DNA of 64,000 nt from Cristatella mucedo (GCA_009760855.2 WPIO01000001.1:1269501-1333500), one strand, 5' to 3'. Counted from the stretch's first letter, positions 11,191 through 21,698 are shown. Numbers and translations are program-made. Notes: a model not told the origin generated them from the letters alone.

Positions 11191-11662
11191 CGTCTGAGCA
11201 GTTCTTCTCGGCGGGCTGGCGGTGCGACCAAAGCATATCTACATTCGGCTCCTGGTCGGGGGCGAAAGTAGCGGTAGAGGACGCCGTCGACCAGTTTCAG
11301 CTGGCCCCACATTTTTCGGAACCGACGTAATGGATGGCGGGTCCAACGTGGGTGCTGCTCGGCTTGAACCGGCCTCCAGTGAGTCTGCCACAGCCTTCAA
11401 AAGCGGGTCTCGCACCGCTGCATCTCTCTGAGGTCGCTTACCTCTTCCACCGGCCGAACATCGACGAGACACGCTGGCAGGTCCTCGGTTGGCCGGCGCG
11501 ACAGAGCATCTGCATGAGTGTTGTAGTTTGAGTGTATGCCGGCTCCTCTAATGAGCCTGTGATGTGGCATGGACACAGGCCGGTAACCGCTGGTGGCCAG
11601 ATGGTGAATTCACCATCAGGATCGGCCGCTGCACAGTTGTGGTCCTCGATTAATCATCGGGG

Positions 11663-12348
11663 TCAACCAGAGGAGTGGAGGAGGAGAGACTCTAGTGTGA
11701 GAAGGGGGCGAAGGTAGTCGTGCGTCTTGCTGCTCCGTGCCTTGCGAAATAAACCGTTAGCGTTGTTCTGGGCCAGCATTCCGTATGCCGAACCACAAGT
11801 GTTAAGCTCCGCTCTCCTGTATGTGATGTCAAACTCGAATTCCTGCAAGGCGACAGCCCAGCGTGCGAGAATCCCCCGTTTTCTGGCCGTTAAGCCACAT
11901 GAGCGGATTGTGGTCGGTTCGGGCCTCAAATCTTCGGCCCAGGAGGTAGTGCCTGAACTCTTTGAAGGCGTATGTGAGTGCCAGACACTCTTTTTGTATG
12001 GTGCCACAGTTTCGTTCACTAGGAGACAAGGCTCGGCTCTTGAACGCCAGCACTCGACCTCCTTGCTCCAATATCGCGCACAGACCTTGGTCACTGGCGT
12101 CGGTCGAGACGACGAAAGGCTCGGCAGTCGTCGGGTAGGCAAGCACCGGAGCCGTGGCCAGCGCCCCCTTCTTTTAGTAGCTCAAAGTGCTGCTGCTGCG
12201 TCCGCTCCCAAGTGTATGGCGTCTCCGTTGCAAGCAGAGCATGCAAAGGGGCGGCCAACTCAGCAAAGCCCTCGATGAACCGGCTGTGGACCATCACGTC
12301 GTCTAAATAAATATAAACGAAGGGTAAATCGCGAAAAACCGAGTCCAT
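11663..12348 (-). pseudogene. RT end plus RNase H of the gypsy relic
   Basis: The piece starting at 12348 contains the RT catalytic motif in FVYIYLDDVMVHSR. Another frame (12146 downward) gives RNase H: STDASDQGLCAILEQ with the first catalytic Asp, the Glu in KECLALTYAF, and the Asp in ARTDHNPLMWL. The end of RNase H (QEFEFDITYR) is again in a different frame. At least two frameshifts are therefore present. The RT fingers and palm upstream of YLDD are deleted. Confidence 0.88.
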
Positions 12349-12700
12349 CCAAAAAATGATGGTACAGGAGCGACTCTTTTTCGGCGCCGCTTAAGTCTGG
12401 CATCGCTCGTCTGAGCAGGCGCTTCAGGTCGTACGTAAAGTTCCGCACCGGCTCCCCGTCCTGCAGGACGCGGCCTTTAAAGTCATGGAGGTACTCACCA
12501 CGGCCCTCCTCTGGCGAGAACGCCTCCTCGAACGCTTCCTTTACTTTTTTTTATCGTTCGCTTCACGCTTTCCAGATATACGACGAGCGCCTCGCCCGCT
12601 AGAAACGCTCGTGCCTTGCTCGTACAAGATGCCTCGTCCCAGCCGTTTGACGACGCACAAGCATCAAAGCGTTAAATCCTGAGGTCGAGCGGCGGCGATC
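12349..12700 (-). pseudogene. gag (capsid-like) remnant of the gypsy relic
   Basis: The minus strand reads FLAGEALVVYLESV, then KEAFEEAFSP, then VRNFTYDLKRLLRRAMPDL and LLYHHFLDG. This is the layout of Ty3/gypsy gag capsid in invertebrate elements (helix-rich, 'F..R....G....Y...L..L...A.P'). A stop and a frameshift occur near 12570. It breaks at FLDG, where RT sequence begins. No CCHC zinc knuckle is left. Confidence 0.7.
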
Positions 12701-12731
12701 GACCGTCGTACACTGGCGCCATGATTACGCT

Positions 12732-12749
12732 AACCATTCTCGGCTACCA
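12732..12749 (-). promoter_or_regulatory. Primer-binding site, initiator Met-tRNA type
   Basis: The minus strand reads TGGTAGCCGAGAATGGTT. The complement of the 3' end of metazoan initiator tRNA-Met is TGGTAGCAGAGGATGGTT, so 16 of 18 bases match. It lies six bases inside the proposed 5' LTR edge, as expected for tRNA-primed reverse transcription. Confidence 0.7.
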
Positions 12750-12755
12750 ATGCTA

Positions 12756-13020
12756 TGTTACTGTGTCTCCGGCGGCAGCAGCGCTAGTGGAGTCTCACAG
12801 AGACACTGGGGCGGCGAACGTGACTCTCCTTCTTTATTCCCCAGCGGGATACAAGTGCGAGCTGGGGGGGGGGGGGGGCTCACCGACTCACTGACTCACC
12901 GCAGATAAGCGAGTGCATCTGTGGTGGGCCGCATGCTGACGTCAAAGGCTGCCTGGGTTCAACCGCCCACCGAGGGCGGGGCATACGTTAGCGGTCGAGA
13001 AGCAGCAGGCTCGCGCAGCA
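12756..13020 (-). repeat. Probable 5' LTR of the gypsy relic
   Basis: Begins TGTTACTGTG and ends GCGCAGCA on the plus strand. It holds AATAAA on the minus strand near 12832 and a poly-G run at about 12867-12881. It shares blocks with 9546-9826 but is clearly diverged. The outer edge is the least certain boundary. Confidence 0.5.
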
Positions 13021-14087
13021 GGTACTTTGATTTACGAGCATCCCGACTAACGAATTCTCGCGAGGCGCGAGCCACCGTCTCTCGGCCGCTCGTTTTGCCC
13101 CGAGTTGAGAGCTAACTGCTATTGTGCTTGGTTTTGCGTCGCGCGTTTCGCAGTAAGATTTTAGAACTGCGACTTTGCTTCGCGAACGGCTAGCGGCGGC
13201 AGCCCTTAGCCGCCGTGACAGATTTAAGCCAGAAAGTGTTAACGAGTGCAAATGGGTGTGCCAGCGAGGCGAGTAAGAGGGTGGAGAGAGTAACTGCGTG
13301 CGATTACGAAGGCTCATAAGGGAAGGGCAGCAGAAGACGTTCCGAGTGCCAGGGCGTGACGTCGAGCGCGGGCCTGGCGGTTCCCTCTACGACTGACTCG
13401 AGCGAGCCTACGGGGTTGAGACTGACTACGGAAGAAAGCGCAGCGTACGTAAGTACTTTACTTTGACAGTACCGTCGTCTTACAGATATTCGCGTAACTA
13501 AGGACAATAGGCGCGTCCGCAGAAAGGCCCGGCCAGTAACCTTCGCTTCGGCAGTTCGTCCCCAGTCTCACAGTTCCCTGGGAACGCCTCTGGTCGTACG
13601 AGTTAGTTTTCCGTACGCTCTGTTGTACTGCATTTGTAAAAAATATTCGTTATTTATGAGAACATCGTGCAATTAAAAAACGTCACATAAACTGCGGTGT
13701 TTTTTGAAGGTCCGGAACGAATTAATGACATTTCCATTCATTTTTATGGGGATACATGATTTGACATAGAACTAGTTCAGTTTTTTTAACTTGAGTAACG
13801 AGTTCCGTCACGGGATGAATGAAACTCGTAAGTCAAGAAAGTACTGAACTGCTGGTAGCATCGCAAGCTGTGGCTCTTGGGGTTTTTATTTACAAGTGAT
13901 CTCGGGCGCTTGTATGAAACAGAAGTGCCCGATTGGGGGAGGGGTGATAAATATTGTGTTGTAAATAAGTTCACTCTCTGGTCTCGGTTTATGCACCGTT
14001 CACCTTAGTCAAGGAGTGTGTTGTGCGTACGTGTGTTCGCTAAGACGTACAAAGTAGTTTTACTTTCGCACAGTAACACTAATTACT
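13021..14087. other. No recognised gene; upstream flank of the hAT relic
   Basis: GC-rich to about 13600, then AT-rich up to the hAT start. Terminal inverted repeats for the hAT element were looked for here and not seen. Confidence 0.45.
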
Positions 14088-14756
14088 ATGCCTAAAGAGC
14101 ACAAGCAACGCCCAGCTAACAGTACCCGAAAGGTTGACCACGAACGACGTATCTTTAGCCCCGAATGGAGCTATTCTTCGTCCAACGCGGCAACAAAGCC
14201 CCGTGTTTAGTGTGCAACAACACCAATGGCACTTTCAAGTGGTCAAATCTCACGGGGAATTTTGATGTCAAGCATGGGTACATGCACAACCACTTCACCG
14301 AGGATGAGGGAAAGACTGAGGTTTCTCGTTTGCAGACACGGTTAGATCAACGATGTCCCCTCTTCAAGAAGCCAGCGCCAAAGCTTCCGAGGAGGCTGCT
14401 AAGCGGCGTGCCTCTTAGGAAGCTTCCTCGTTGATTGCAAAGAAAATCCATCCCTTCACTAATGCAGACTTTGTAATGGAATGTATACTTGCTGCTGCCG
14501 ACGTCATTTGTCCCGAGCAAACGGCTGCTTTCAAGGCAATCCAGCTGTCTGCCCGAACTGTGACTCGACGCATAGAGGATATAGCTGCTGATGTCCGGTC
14601 TTCGACGGGCACGAAGTTAAACTATCTCGAGATGCTCTCCATCGCCTTGGGCGAGAGCTGTGATATCAAGAACACTGATCAGCTGGCCATCTTTGTTCGT
14701 GGCGTCACACAAGACCAGTAGGTAGTCGACGAGTTTCTCAGCCTCATCCCAAATTA

Positions 14757-16197
14757 ATAATATAATATATTACAATTAATAATGTATTTGATAAAGCGCC
14801 CCCAGATAGCCCAATCTCTCTCTAGGCGCTTTACATTTGCTGCAAAAGGGAAATGCAATTGAATGGTGAGTAAAATCATGCTTGATAAGCAAACACAATG
14901 AATATCATGGTTAGGGGTGCCGTGCAAACAGGGTCAGCATGCAAGTGTGGTTAGTGGCAGCATGCACAGTGTCAGCATGCATAAGCACATCCAGGACAAA
15001 TCACAGGGACCCACTAAATGCTGTCCTAAATAGGTGTTTTTAAATTCTTTTTAAATGTGGTCAGGTCAGGGGATGTTCTGACGCAGGTCGGGAGGGAGTT
15101 CCAGGCTCTGCATTCCTAAGTAGGTCGTTGTATACCCTAAGCAATGCTGACTCTGTGGAGTGATTAGCTCTAAAGCCATACTGGAACTTACTAGCAAGGT
15201 GTGAAGTTTTAATATGAGCTCAGCTGGTCTGCCACGACCCGTTCCAGTGTCTTTGATAGGAATGGTAGAAGGGAGACTGGGCGGTAGTTTCTTAAGTTCT
15301 CTTGGTCTATTGTAGCTTTCTTGAGAAGTGGCCTGACTACAGCTTTTTTGAAAGGTGCTGGGACGTGACCTGCGGCTAATGACATATTAATGATGTTAGT
15401 TATGCATGGTGGCAGCAAATCAATGCAACGTATGAGCAGGCCAGTGGGAATAGGGTCCAGAGGACTAGATGTGTTCTTTGATTGAGATACGAACTTCAGG
15501 ACTAGATCACTAGTGACCTGCTTAAATGTAGACATTGAGGTGCAGCTAGGAATCGGGGAACAGCATTCTAGTGGGGATGTTGTCATCGAAGGGATGGATT
15601 CCCTGATCTTGTCTATCTTCTGCACAAAGAATCGAGAGAAGCGATCGGCTAGATCATCACAAGGATCATCAGGTAAGGAGCTAACCTGGGAGTGGTTGAG
15701 ATGGTTGATCGTCGACATCAGCATTTTTGGATTGTGCATCTGTGATTCAACAATGGTTTTATAGAAGCTAGACTTGGCCTTTGCTAGGATCGATTGGTGT
15801 GACCTACAGTAGTCTTCATATGGCAGTCGATGGACAGTCAGTCCGGATCTTCCGTATGCTTTTTCAACCTATCGTTTAGTAGAATTGGCTAGTTTAACGT
15901 CTGTGGTAAACCATAGGCCGCCTGGGCGAGGGCGCACAGTGCGCTTTGTCAGAGGTGCAAACTCGTTGAGCGTGTCAGGTAGTGTCGTGTTGTAGCTATC
16001 TACCAATGATGACAGATCGGAGGGAGGACTGAGCAGCAGAGGTGAAGCAGATATTCTCGCACGGACAGCATCGATGTCAAGGGTCTTGAGGTTTCGGATT
16101 CACAGGTTATTTTAGAGGAGGTGGGCACACACTGTAGATTGAATGAGATCTGCATGTGGTCAGATAAGCAGGATTTGGAGATAATTGGTGACAACCG
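14757..16197 (-). mobile_element. LINE inserted in the hAT relic, internally deleted
   Basis: Minus-strand LINE with an AAT-rich 3' tail at 14757-14790, hairpin and 3' UTR to about 15060, and a few C-terminal codons. At about 15108 it jumps directly to RT sequence corresponding to 41175 of the fuller copy, dropping about 1.05 kb (the RT palm and C-terminus). RT N-terminal and connector coding continues (ORF 15209-15739, 'VPAPFKKAVVRPLLKKA'), then the end of endonuclease (SKSCLSDHMQISFNLQC) to 16197. An imperfect flanking repeat, AAATTAAT at 14751 versus AACTAATG at 16199, may be the target duplication. Confidence 0.88.
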
Positions 16198-16430
16198 TAA
16201 CTAATGACATTTGGAAGAGATGTCATCCTACCGGCTTTGAGTGGTTTTGATCTGTCAAAGGTCCTCTCGGTGACTACTGACGGTGCACCTGCCATGGCTG
16301 GATCTACCAAAGCACTTTCGCAGCGGCTAATCAACGGCTGCTGCTCTTTGGGCTGTACTCAGGAGATACCCAAGGTGCCCTGCATCATTCACCAGGAGGC
16401 ATTGTGTGCCAAAGCCGCAGGCATGAAAGA

Positions 16431-16462
16431 GCTTCACCACAAGTCAAGTCTTGTGGTGAAGC
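16431..16462. repeat. Perfect 13-bp inverted repeat in the hAT relic
   Basis: GCTTCACCACAAG, a 6-base spacer, then CTTGTGGTGAAGC. It lies in coding sequence of the relic, so it may be chance or a local templated duplication. Confidence 0.85.
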
Positions 16463-17389
16463 TAGTGAAGGCAATGCTCGCTCTTCCTCCCAACCACAGC
16501 ATTTTCCAGCATATCTGGGAAGCTGCAGAGACTGATCACGGCGATTCGTTTTACCACACTGAGGTGCCCTGACTCTGACGTGGCAACGTCACGAAGACTG
16601 TTTTCGCTTTCTCGGCCGCGAGATTGTTCCCTTCTTCGGTGAGAGGGGCCTCAAGGGCTTTGAAATGTTCTCTGACGAGGTTTGGCTTTGTCGGTTCGGT
16701 TTCCTCACACTGATATCAGCTCTCACCTTAACGAACTTGACCTGAAGCCGCAAGGACGTGACATGCTCATCGTCAACATGGAAGCCCACAGGCCAGCATT
16801 CGAAACAAAGCTGGTTTTACAGGAGAAATAGCTGTAGCTGTACCGGCGACTACATCTATTTCCCCCCCTGCACCTCGCCCAGTGCGATACAGCTCTCGCT
16901 GATACGGAAGAATGCGTCAGTGCGTTGTCAACCCTGCGGAATGAATTCTCTTTGCTCTTCACTGATTTGCGTTCTCATTCGCACGAGTGCAAAATCGGCA
17001 GCGCTCCGTTTGACTTTCCTTATGACGCCGCCTTCTCTGTGCTATTGGAGTTGATTGAGCAACGGGGTTAGCACGTTATCTTGTCCAAATTTACTTCTTG
17101 CACAGATCTCACTTACTTCTACCATCAGCTGCCACAGGCTCAGCTTCTAACCTTGTTCGCCCGTGCCAAGCTTGTGATAGCAATGTTTGGCAGCTTTTAT
17201 TCCTGGGCACAGCTGTTCTCCAAGATGAAGTTTTGTAGGAACAAACTTGGCTCTCAGCTCACTGACAATCATCTTAATGACATTCTGCTGCTGAACTTCT
17301 TACCATTAGAACCCGATATTGTTGCCCTCTCTAAGAACATGCACAATCATTCCCATTGAGGAAACTATACTTGAAAATAAAAAACTTCC

Positions 17390-18120
17390 TTGGATTCATT
17401 GTTCCTTCTGGCCTAGTGTACCTACTTGAACTCCTGATATGGCTTAATAGTCCAAACAGTTTGCCGACCTCTGCTTTAGAGATAACAGGTATTTACTACT
17501 GCTGATAGTCATGAATCGTTGAATGCATGCTCGGGCGTCCATGCATTCCGAGCACGAGCTGGGCCTTAAAAATACCCAACGACTTGAGTTAGTCTTTCGA
17601 ATCAAAGTGCCCTCAAAGATAGTTTAATTCACAGCCACTAGCTGGTGCCATCCGAATTTTTTAGCCGCATATGTCGCATCCTTACGAGATTAGGGAATTT
17701 TCCTAAAAATGCATGGCTTATGCCGACTGGTTAGCAGCATTGCATTCTGGGGCATGCCACAAGGCCTACAACTTGTGGCCCATCATCATGACTGTGGAAG
17801 CAGCACAATGCCCAAGCTGTACTGTGCAAGCACCACCAGCAGTGCAATAATGATGCGACCACCTTTGACCTATCCCATTCAAAATGCACCAAAGGAACAA
17901 AAGTAAGCGCAACCAAAAATTAAAAAAAAACGCTTACAAAAGTGGCTCATGGCGAATGTCGCATCGCCGGTCATCGCACTTTGGTGCTCAGCAGCAGCAG
18001 TGCTTCAACTACCGGTGCGATAGCCTGCAGCATAGGAGCCGGCAGTTTGCTGGAGCCAGCTCAACGCTGACGACGATTGCCTACAACGGCTCGATTAGTG
18101 GCACAGGCCTGCTAGCCGTT
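17390..18120. other. No recognised gene between the hAT relic and TRIM gene
   Basis: Short ORFs on both strands. This should include the 3' UTR of the minus-strand TRIM gene just below 18209, but I see no AATAAA on that strand within about 400 bases. Confidence 0.45.
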
Positions 18121-18208
18121 GCTTAGGAGGCGCACCGGCATGCTTCGGTGTCTGTCGACGAGCTTGGAGGCCACGCTGCTTCCGGTCGGCGAGTGTCGGC
18201 CGCCCGGC

Positions 18209-20719
18209 TCACACCGTGCACTCGGGCGCTGCTGCCATCGCATCGCCCGGCCTCATGCCCGGCAGGCGGCTGTCGCTCAGTCTGAACACGGATATGCGAT
18301 GCACCGACGTGTGGCAGACGGCCACGGTCCTCTTGTAGATGGCCAGGTGCGTGGGGCAGTGAACGTAGCCGTGCACCGAGCGCAGGCTGCGCACGCTGCG
18401 GTCCTCGGCCGTCAGCAGCACGACCCGATGGTTGCGCGCGTCGGCCGCGTACACGTCGCCGTAGGCGTCGACGCACAGGCCGCAGTACTCGGCGCCCTGC
18501 GCCGCGGTGCCGCAGTGCTCCCACACGGTGGAGCCGTGGTCGTCGACGGCCCGAATGCGCGAGCCCTGGCACTCGGCGAGCACGACGCGGCCGCGATGGT
18601 CGAGCGCCACTGCCGACGGGCCGACGAACAGCGGCGCGCCGTCGGCGGCCTTCTTGAACGAGCGCAGCTGGCTGCCGTCGGCCAGGCGATAGACGTTGAC
18701 TGCTCCATCGACGAGCAGCACGACGCGATCACCCTGCGTGGCTAGCGACAGCGCACCGGCGAACTTGGACTGCAGCCCACGCCGCCAGAGCTGCTTCAGC
18801 TCGCTCGCTCCGCCGCCAGCGGTGCCCTGGTAGTAGCAGCGCAGCTCCTTCTTGGCTCGCAGCACGACAATGATCAGGCCGCTCTCGCTGACGGCCACCA
18901 GCGAGCTGTCGCCGAGCAGCAGCGTGGCGCTGATGCCTTCGCGAACGGCCACCTTCAGGCCATCATCGCACGCTGCCAGCAGCTTGCCGTCCACGTTGAA
19001 CGCTATGCTTCGCACGCAGCTGCGGCCCGTGTCGATGTCGCAGATTTTGCGCCACACGAGGCCCTCGCCGCCGCCGCCGTCGGCCGCCGCCGCGACGACG
19101 TTGGCGGCGGCGGCAGCACCAGGCCCTGCCGCAAGCGGTAGCTGCAAGGCGTCCGACCAGGCTGGCAGCGCGGCCGAGCCGCCGGTCGAGTCCGGCTGCG
19201 CGGTGAAAATCGCCGACGTCGGGCGAGCAGCGAAAGGTGCAGACGCAGCCGCCGGCAATGGGGACGGCTGCAGCAGAGCAACGCCCGAGTCGATGGTGGG
19301 CTGCGCATCTGCGAAGGAGAGGGTGCTGCCCGGCGGAGCGGAAGTTGCAGGCGACGTCCCAGCCCCTGACACGGAAGCTGCGGCTGGACTGCCGCCATCC
19401 CAGCCAAAGAGAATCGGCGCGCCTGGCGATGGCGGGCCGACAGTCGCTGTGTCGGCAGCCGGCTGCTTGGCCACGACGGCTAGTTCGAGGCTAAAGGCTC
19501 GCAGCAACTCGCGATCGAGGCCCTCGCGGTAGACAGACGCCGGCTGCACGACCAGCTGCAGCACGTCATAGCCGGCCTCCAGCTCGGCCGGGGCTTCGAG
19601 CAGTGCGGCACTCAGAAGAGACGAGGCCGCCAGCAGCCCGCCATCGGCGGCGAGGCTGCCTTTGGTGAGCAGGGCGTCGAGGCGCTTCGACAAGCCCTCG
19701 AGCGCGGCCAGCTGCGCTCGCGAGTCGTCGAGGCGAGCCTGCAGGCCGGCGCGATTTCGCTGCACCGCCGCTTGCACGCGCACTTCCGCCGCTCCCTGCG
19801 CCTCGTCGACGGCGGCGCGCAGGGTCTCGCGCACGCGGCCGAGCTCGGCAAGCGCGCGCCGCTCGACGTCCAGAGCGGTCGCGAGCTCGGCGTCGAGATC
19901 GGCAGCGCGCCGGCTCAGCGCGGCCGAGCTCCGCTGCAGGTGCTCTCGGCGTGCGAGCAGCCGCTGGCGTGCCCGCTCGGACGCCCGAGCGATCGCCACG
20001 CGCTCGTGCGACCGACACGCAGAGACTGAGCACGCCGGACACGCGAGCCGTTCGCACGTCGTGCAGTAAGAGCTGGCGGCGGCGCCCGGGTGCACCGGGC
20101 AGGCGACCGGCGGCCGCCTCTGCGCCGAGCCGGCACCGCTGCTCGACGTGCCTGCTGCATCGGCGGAGGCTGCCGCCGAAGCGCTGCGGCTCGACGTCGT
20201 CAGGTACTCGTCGACGGCGACCAACCGGTCCTGCTGAGATTTCTTGTTCCGCCGATGCATCTTGACGCAGCCGTCGCACAGGTACTCGTCGCAGTCGAGG
20301 CAGCGCATGGCAGCCGGCGCGTACTGGCTCTCGAAGAGGCAGCCGTCGCAAGGCATCGCGTCGGCGCTGCTGCTGCCGCCGCCGCCCTTGGGTGACGCCA
20401 CCGCTGCCGAGGCGGCCGACGGCGGCTGCTGCCTGCTGGCGGCATCGGCCGCGTGGCGGGCGGAGAGGGCGTCGATGAGAGAGTTGAGAACAAAGTTGGT
20501 TGGCAGGCCGTCGACGCCCGGCGTGCCGCCGGGGCAGGGCAGCGGTGTGGGCACCCGGCAGCTCGGGCAGGTGACATGCTGATCGTAGCCACTGCTGAAC
20601 ACGTAGCGCTTGAGGCAGTCGCAGCAGAGGCTGTGCTGACAGAGCAGCACCTTGGGCGTGCGCAGCGTCTCCAGGCAGATGGGACACGTGAGCAGCTGCT
20701 CAATCTCCTCGGTCGCCAT
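18209..20719 (-). CDS. TRIM-like RING/B-box/coiled-coil protein, 836 aa
   Basis: Predicted cytoplasmic E3 ubiquitin ligase of the tripartite-motif type. The RING is C3HC4, with C12, C15, C27, H29, C32, C35, C51 and C54. A first B-box lies at about C124-H155 (CDGCLFESQ..RCLDCDEYLCDGC). A second lies at C207-H238 (CPVHPG..YCTTCERLACPAC). An Ala/Arg/Glu/Leu-rich coiled coil follows (about 240-350). A low-complexity Pro/Ala/Ser linker spans about 415-540. The C-terminus (about 545-820) has repeated short beta-strand blocks such as VRSIAFNVDGKLLAACDD, PSAVALDHRGRVVLAE and GLCVDAYGDVYAADARNHRV. These resemble NHL/beta-propeller blades, so it may be a TRIM2/3/TRIM71-like family member, though no filamin domain is obvious. 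It is intronless over 2.5 kb. The start ATG is in good context (GCTGCCATGG). The region is far richer in GC than its surroundings, and the long antisense ORFs here are by-products of that. Confidence 0.92.
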   Translation of the reverse strand: MATEEIEQLLTCPICLETLRTPKVLLCQHSLCCDCLKRYVFSSGYDQHVTCPSCRVPTPLPCPGGTPGVDGLPTNFVLNSLIDALSARHAADAASRQQPPSAASAAVASPKGGGGSSSADAMPCDGCLFESQYAPAAMRCLDCDEYLCDGCVKMHRRNKKSQQDRLVAVDEYLTTSSRSASAAASADAAGTSSSGAGSAQRRPPVACPVHPGAAASSYCTTCERLACPACSVSACRSHERVAIARASERARQRLLARREHLQRSSAALSRRAADLDAELATALDVERRALAELGRVRETLRAAVDEAQGAAEVRVQAAVQRNRAGLQARLDDSRAQLAALEGLSKRLDALLTKGSLAADGGLLAASSLLSAALLEAPAELEAGYDVLQLVVQPASVYREGLDRELLRAFSLELAVVAKQPAADTATVGPPSPGAPILFGWDGGSPAAASVSGAGTSPATSAPPGSTLSFADAQPTIDSGVALLQPSPLPAAASAPFAARPTSAIFTAQPDSTGGSAALPAWSDALQLPLAAGPGAAAAANVVAAAADGGGGEGLVWRKICDIDTGRSCVRSIAFNVDGKLLAACDDGLKVAVREGISATLLLGDSSLVAVSESGLIIVVLRAKKELRCYYQGTAGGGASELKQLWRRGLQSKFAGALSLATQGDRVVLLVDGAVNVYRLADGSQLRSFKKAADGAPLFVGPSAVALDHRGRVVLAECQGSRIRAVDDHGSTVWEHCGTAAQGAEYCGLCVDAYGDVYAADARNHRVVLLTAEDRSVRSLRSVHGYVHCPTHLAIYKRTVAVCHTSVHRISVFRLSDSRLPGMRPGDAMAAAPECTV

Positions 20720-21659
20720 GGCAGCAGCGCCGGCGTCAGAGGCAGCACAGCCGGTCGCTGTGGCAGAGCCGGTCAGCAGTACTGGGTGCCTGCTGAATGG
20801 GCCCAGCAGCTGGGTAGCTGCTGCCGAGGAGCACCAGCTGCCTTCCGGCTAGCAGCCGGGCCTGCTGGTGGCCTAGTTTCAAAATGGCATCCTAGAAGGC
20901 AGAACTGGATATAGTTTACCTGGATACCGATCTGTCTGTCATGCAGCATGCACAGCACAAACGAGACCAGTCAGTCGGATGGACGGACCTATTAGCCACC
21001 TACTTGGCCAGTCAGCCGAAAGATGCAGAGCTTGCTTGTTGCAAGGGACTTCCAAGTAACTCACTCCTGGGATGAACATCAGCAAGGGAGGAATCGACAG
21101 GCAGTCTACAAGGAGACTGGGAGTGGACGACCCGCCTGGGCGAGTTAATGAATCCAATCTCACAAGAGCTGCCTCAATGGGACTGCCAGGGGACAGGCAG
21201 ACAGAGGACAGGCCAGGACAGCAGAGTGAGCAGCACAAAAGAGGGGCTCCAGTGGCAGTGACTGAGCCGTAACGACAACGCCCAGTACGACAAAGGCAGG
21301 CCCATCGAGCCAAGTGGGCTCTAGTTAAAGAAGCTGCTGCTGCGGCAGCTGGGCCAGAATGACTAGGCCTCAGCCTGAGTCTCACGTGCTCACTGAAGAT
21401 TAACAGCGACTGCTGCAACACGTGTGCACCTCTCTAGCAGGAGGAAAGGAGGAGAGGCTGGGCTGCTTAGCTCAGCAGCCTCTTGCTATATCAGGTCTAA
21501 ACGAATCTCAAGTGAGCAGCAGTCCTGGCAAAGCTGCACCATGCAAGCAGACACCGACTTGCTCGCTGCATTATGTTGCTCCATCGCACCGAACACTTCT
21601 TTGCCTGTAGCTTCCCGGCCTGGGCTGCTCTGAAGATGACACGGCCGAGCTTTGGCTGG

Positions 21660-21698
21660 GGGGGGGGGGGAGGGGGGGGGAGGGGAGGGGAGGGGAAA
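21660..21698. repeat. Poly-G / GGGGA tract
   Basis: Nearly pure G with interspersed A; low complexity, about 1 kb upstream of the TRIM start codon. Confidence 0.95.

Larger units (their letters stand above)
9546..13020 (-). mobile_element. Decayed Ty3/gypsy-type LTR retrotransposon
   Basis: A minus-strand provirus relic. In element order it has a 5' LTR (12756-13020), a primer-binding site for initiator Met-tRNA, part of gag, the end of reverse transcriptase (YLDD), RNase H, H2C2 zinc-binding plus DDE integrase core, an integrase C-terminal domain, a purine-rich tract and a 3' LTR (9546-9826). Protease and most of RT are absent because of an internal deletion joining gag to RT at about 12349. 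Several frameshifts split RNase H and integrase between frames. A SINE interrupts integrase at 10846-11000. No matching target duplication is visible outside the LTRs. The domain order RT-RH-IN is the Ty3/gypsy order. Confidence 0.88.
14088..17359 (+). pseudogene. ZBED/GTF2IRD2-like hAT transposase relic
   Basis: The start is ATG 14088 (RKVDHERRIFSPEW), followed by a frameshift near 14180. A BED-type zinc finger follows (CLVCNNTNGTFKWSNL with C-x2-C, then H-x4-H in KHGYMHNH). Next come KKIHPFTNADFVMECI, CPEQTAAFKAIQLS, RTVTRRIEDIAADV and DQLAIFVRG. There is a stop at 14719 and then a LINE insertion at about 14757-16197. The relic resumes at 16204 with the catalytic-domain motif LSVTTDGAPAM and CIIHQEALCAK. 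After more frameshifts come HLNELDLKPQGRDMLIV (about 16725) and the C-terminal dimerisation region FSKMKFCRNKLGSQLTDNHL ending at 17359. An AATAAA follows at 17376. These are landmarks of hAT transposases of the ZBED5/GTF2IRD2 group. At least four frame breaks make it a dead copy. Confidence 0.88.

Noticed and set aside
18119-20395. Long plus-strand and other-frame ORFs across the TRIM gene (for example 18852-19532 plus, 19566-20687 minus)
   Set aside because: They lack domains and are explained by the high GC content. The 836-codon minus frame carries the RING and B-box cysteines.
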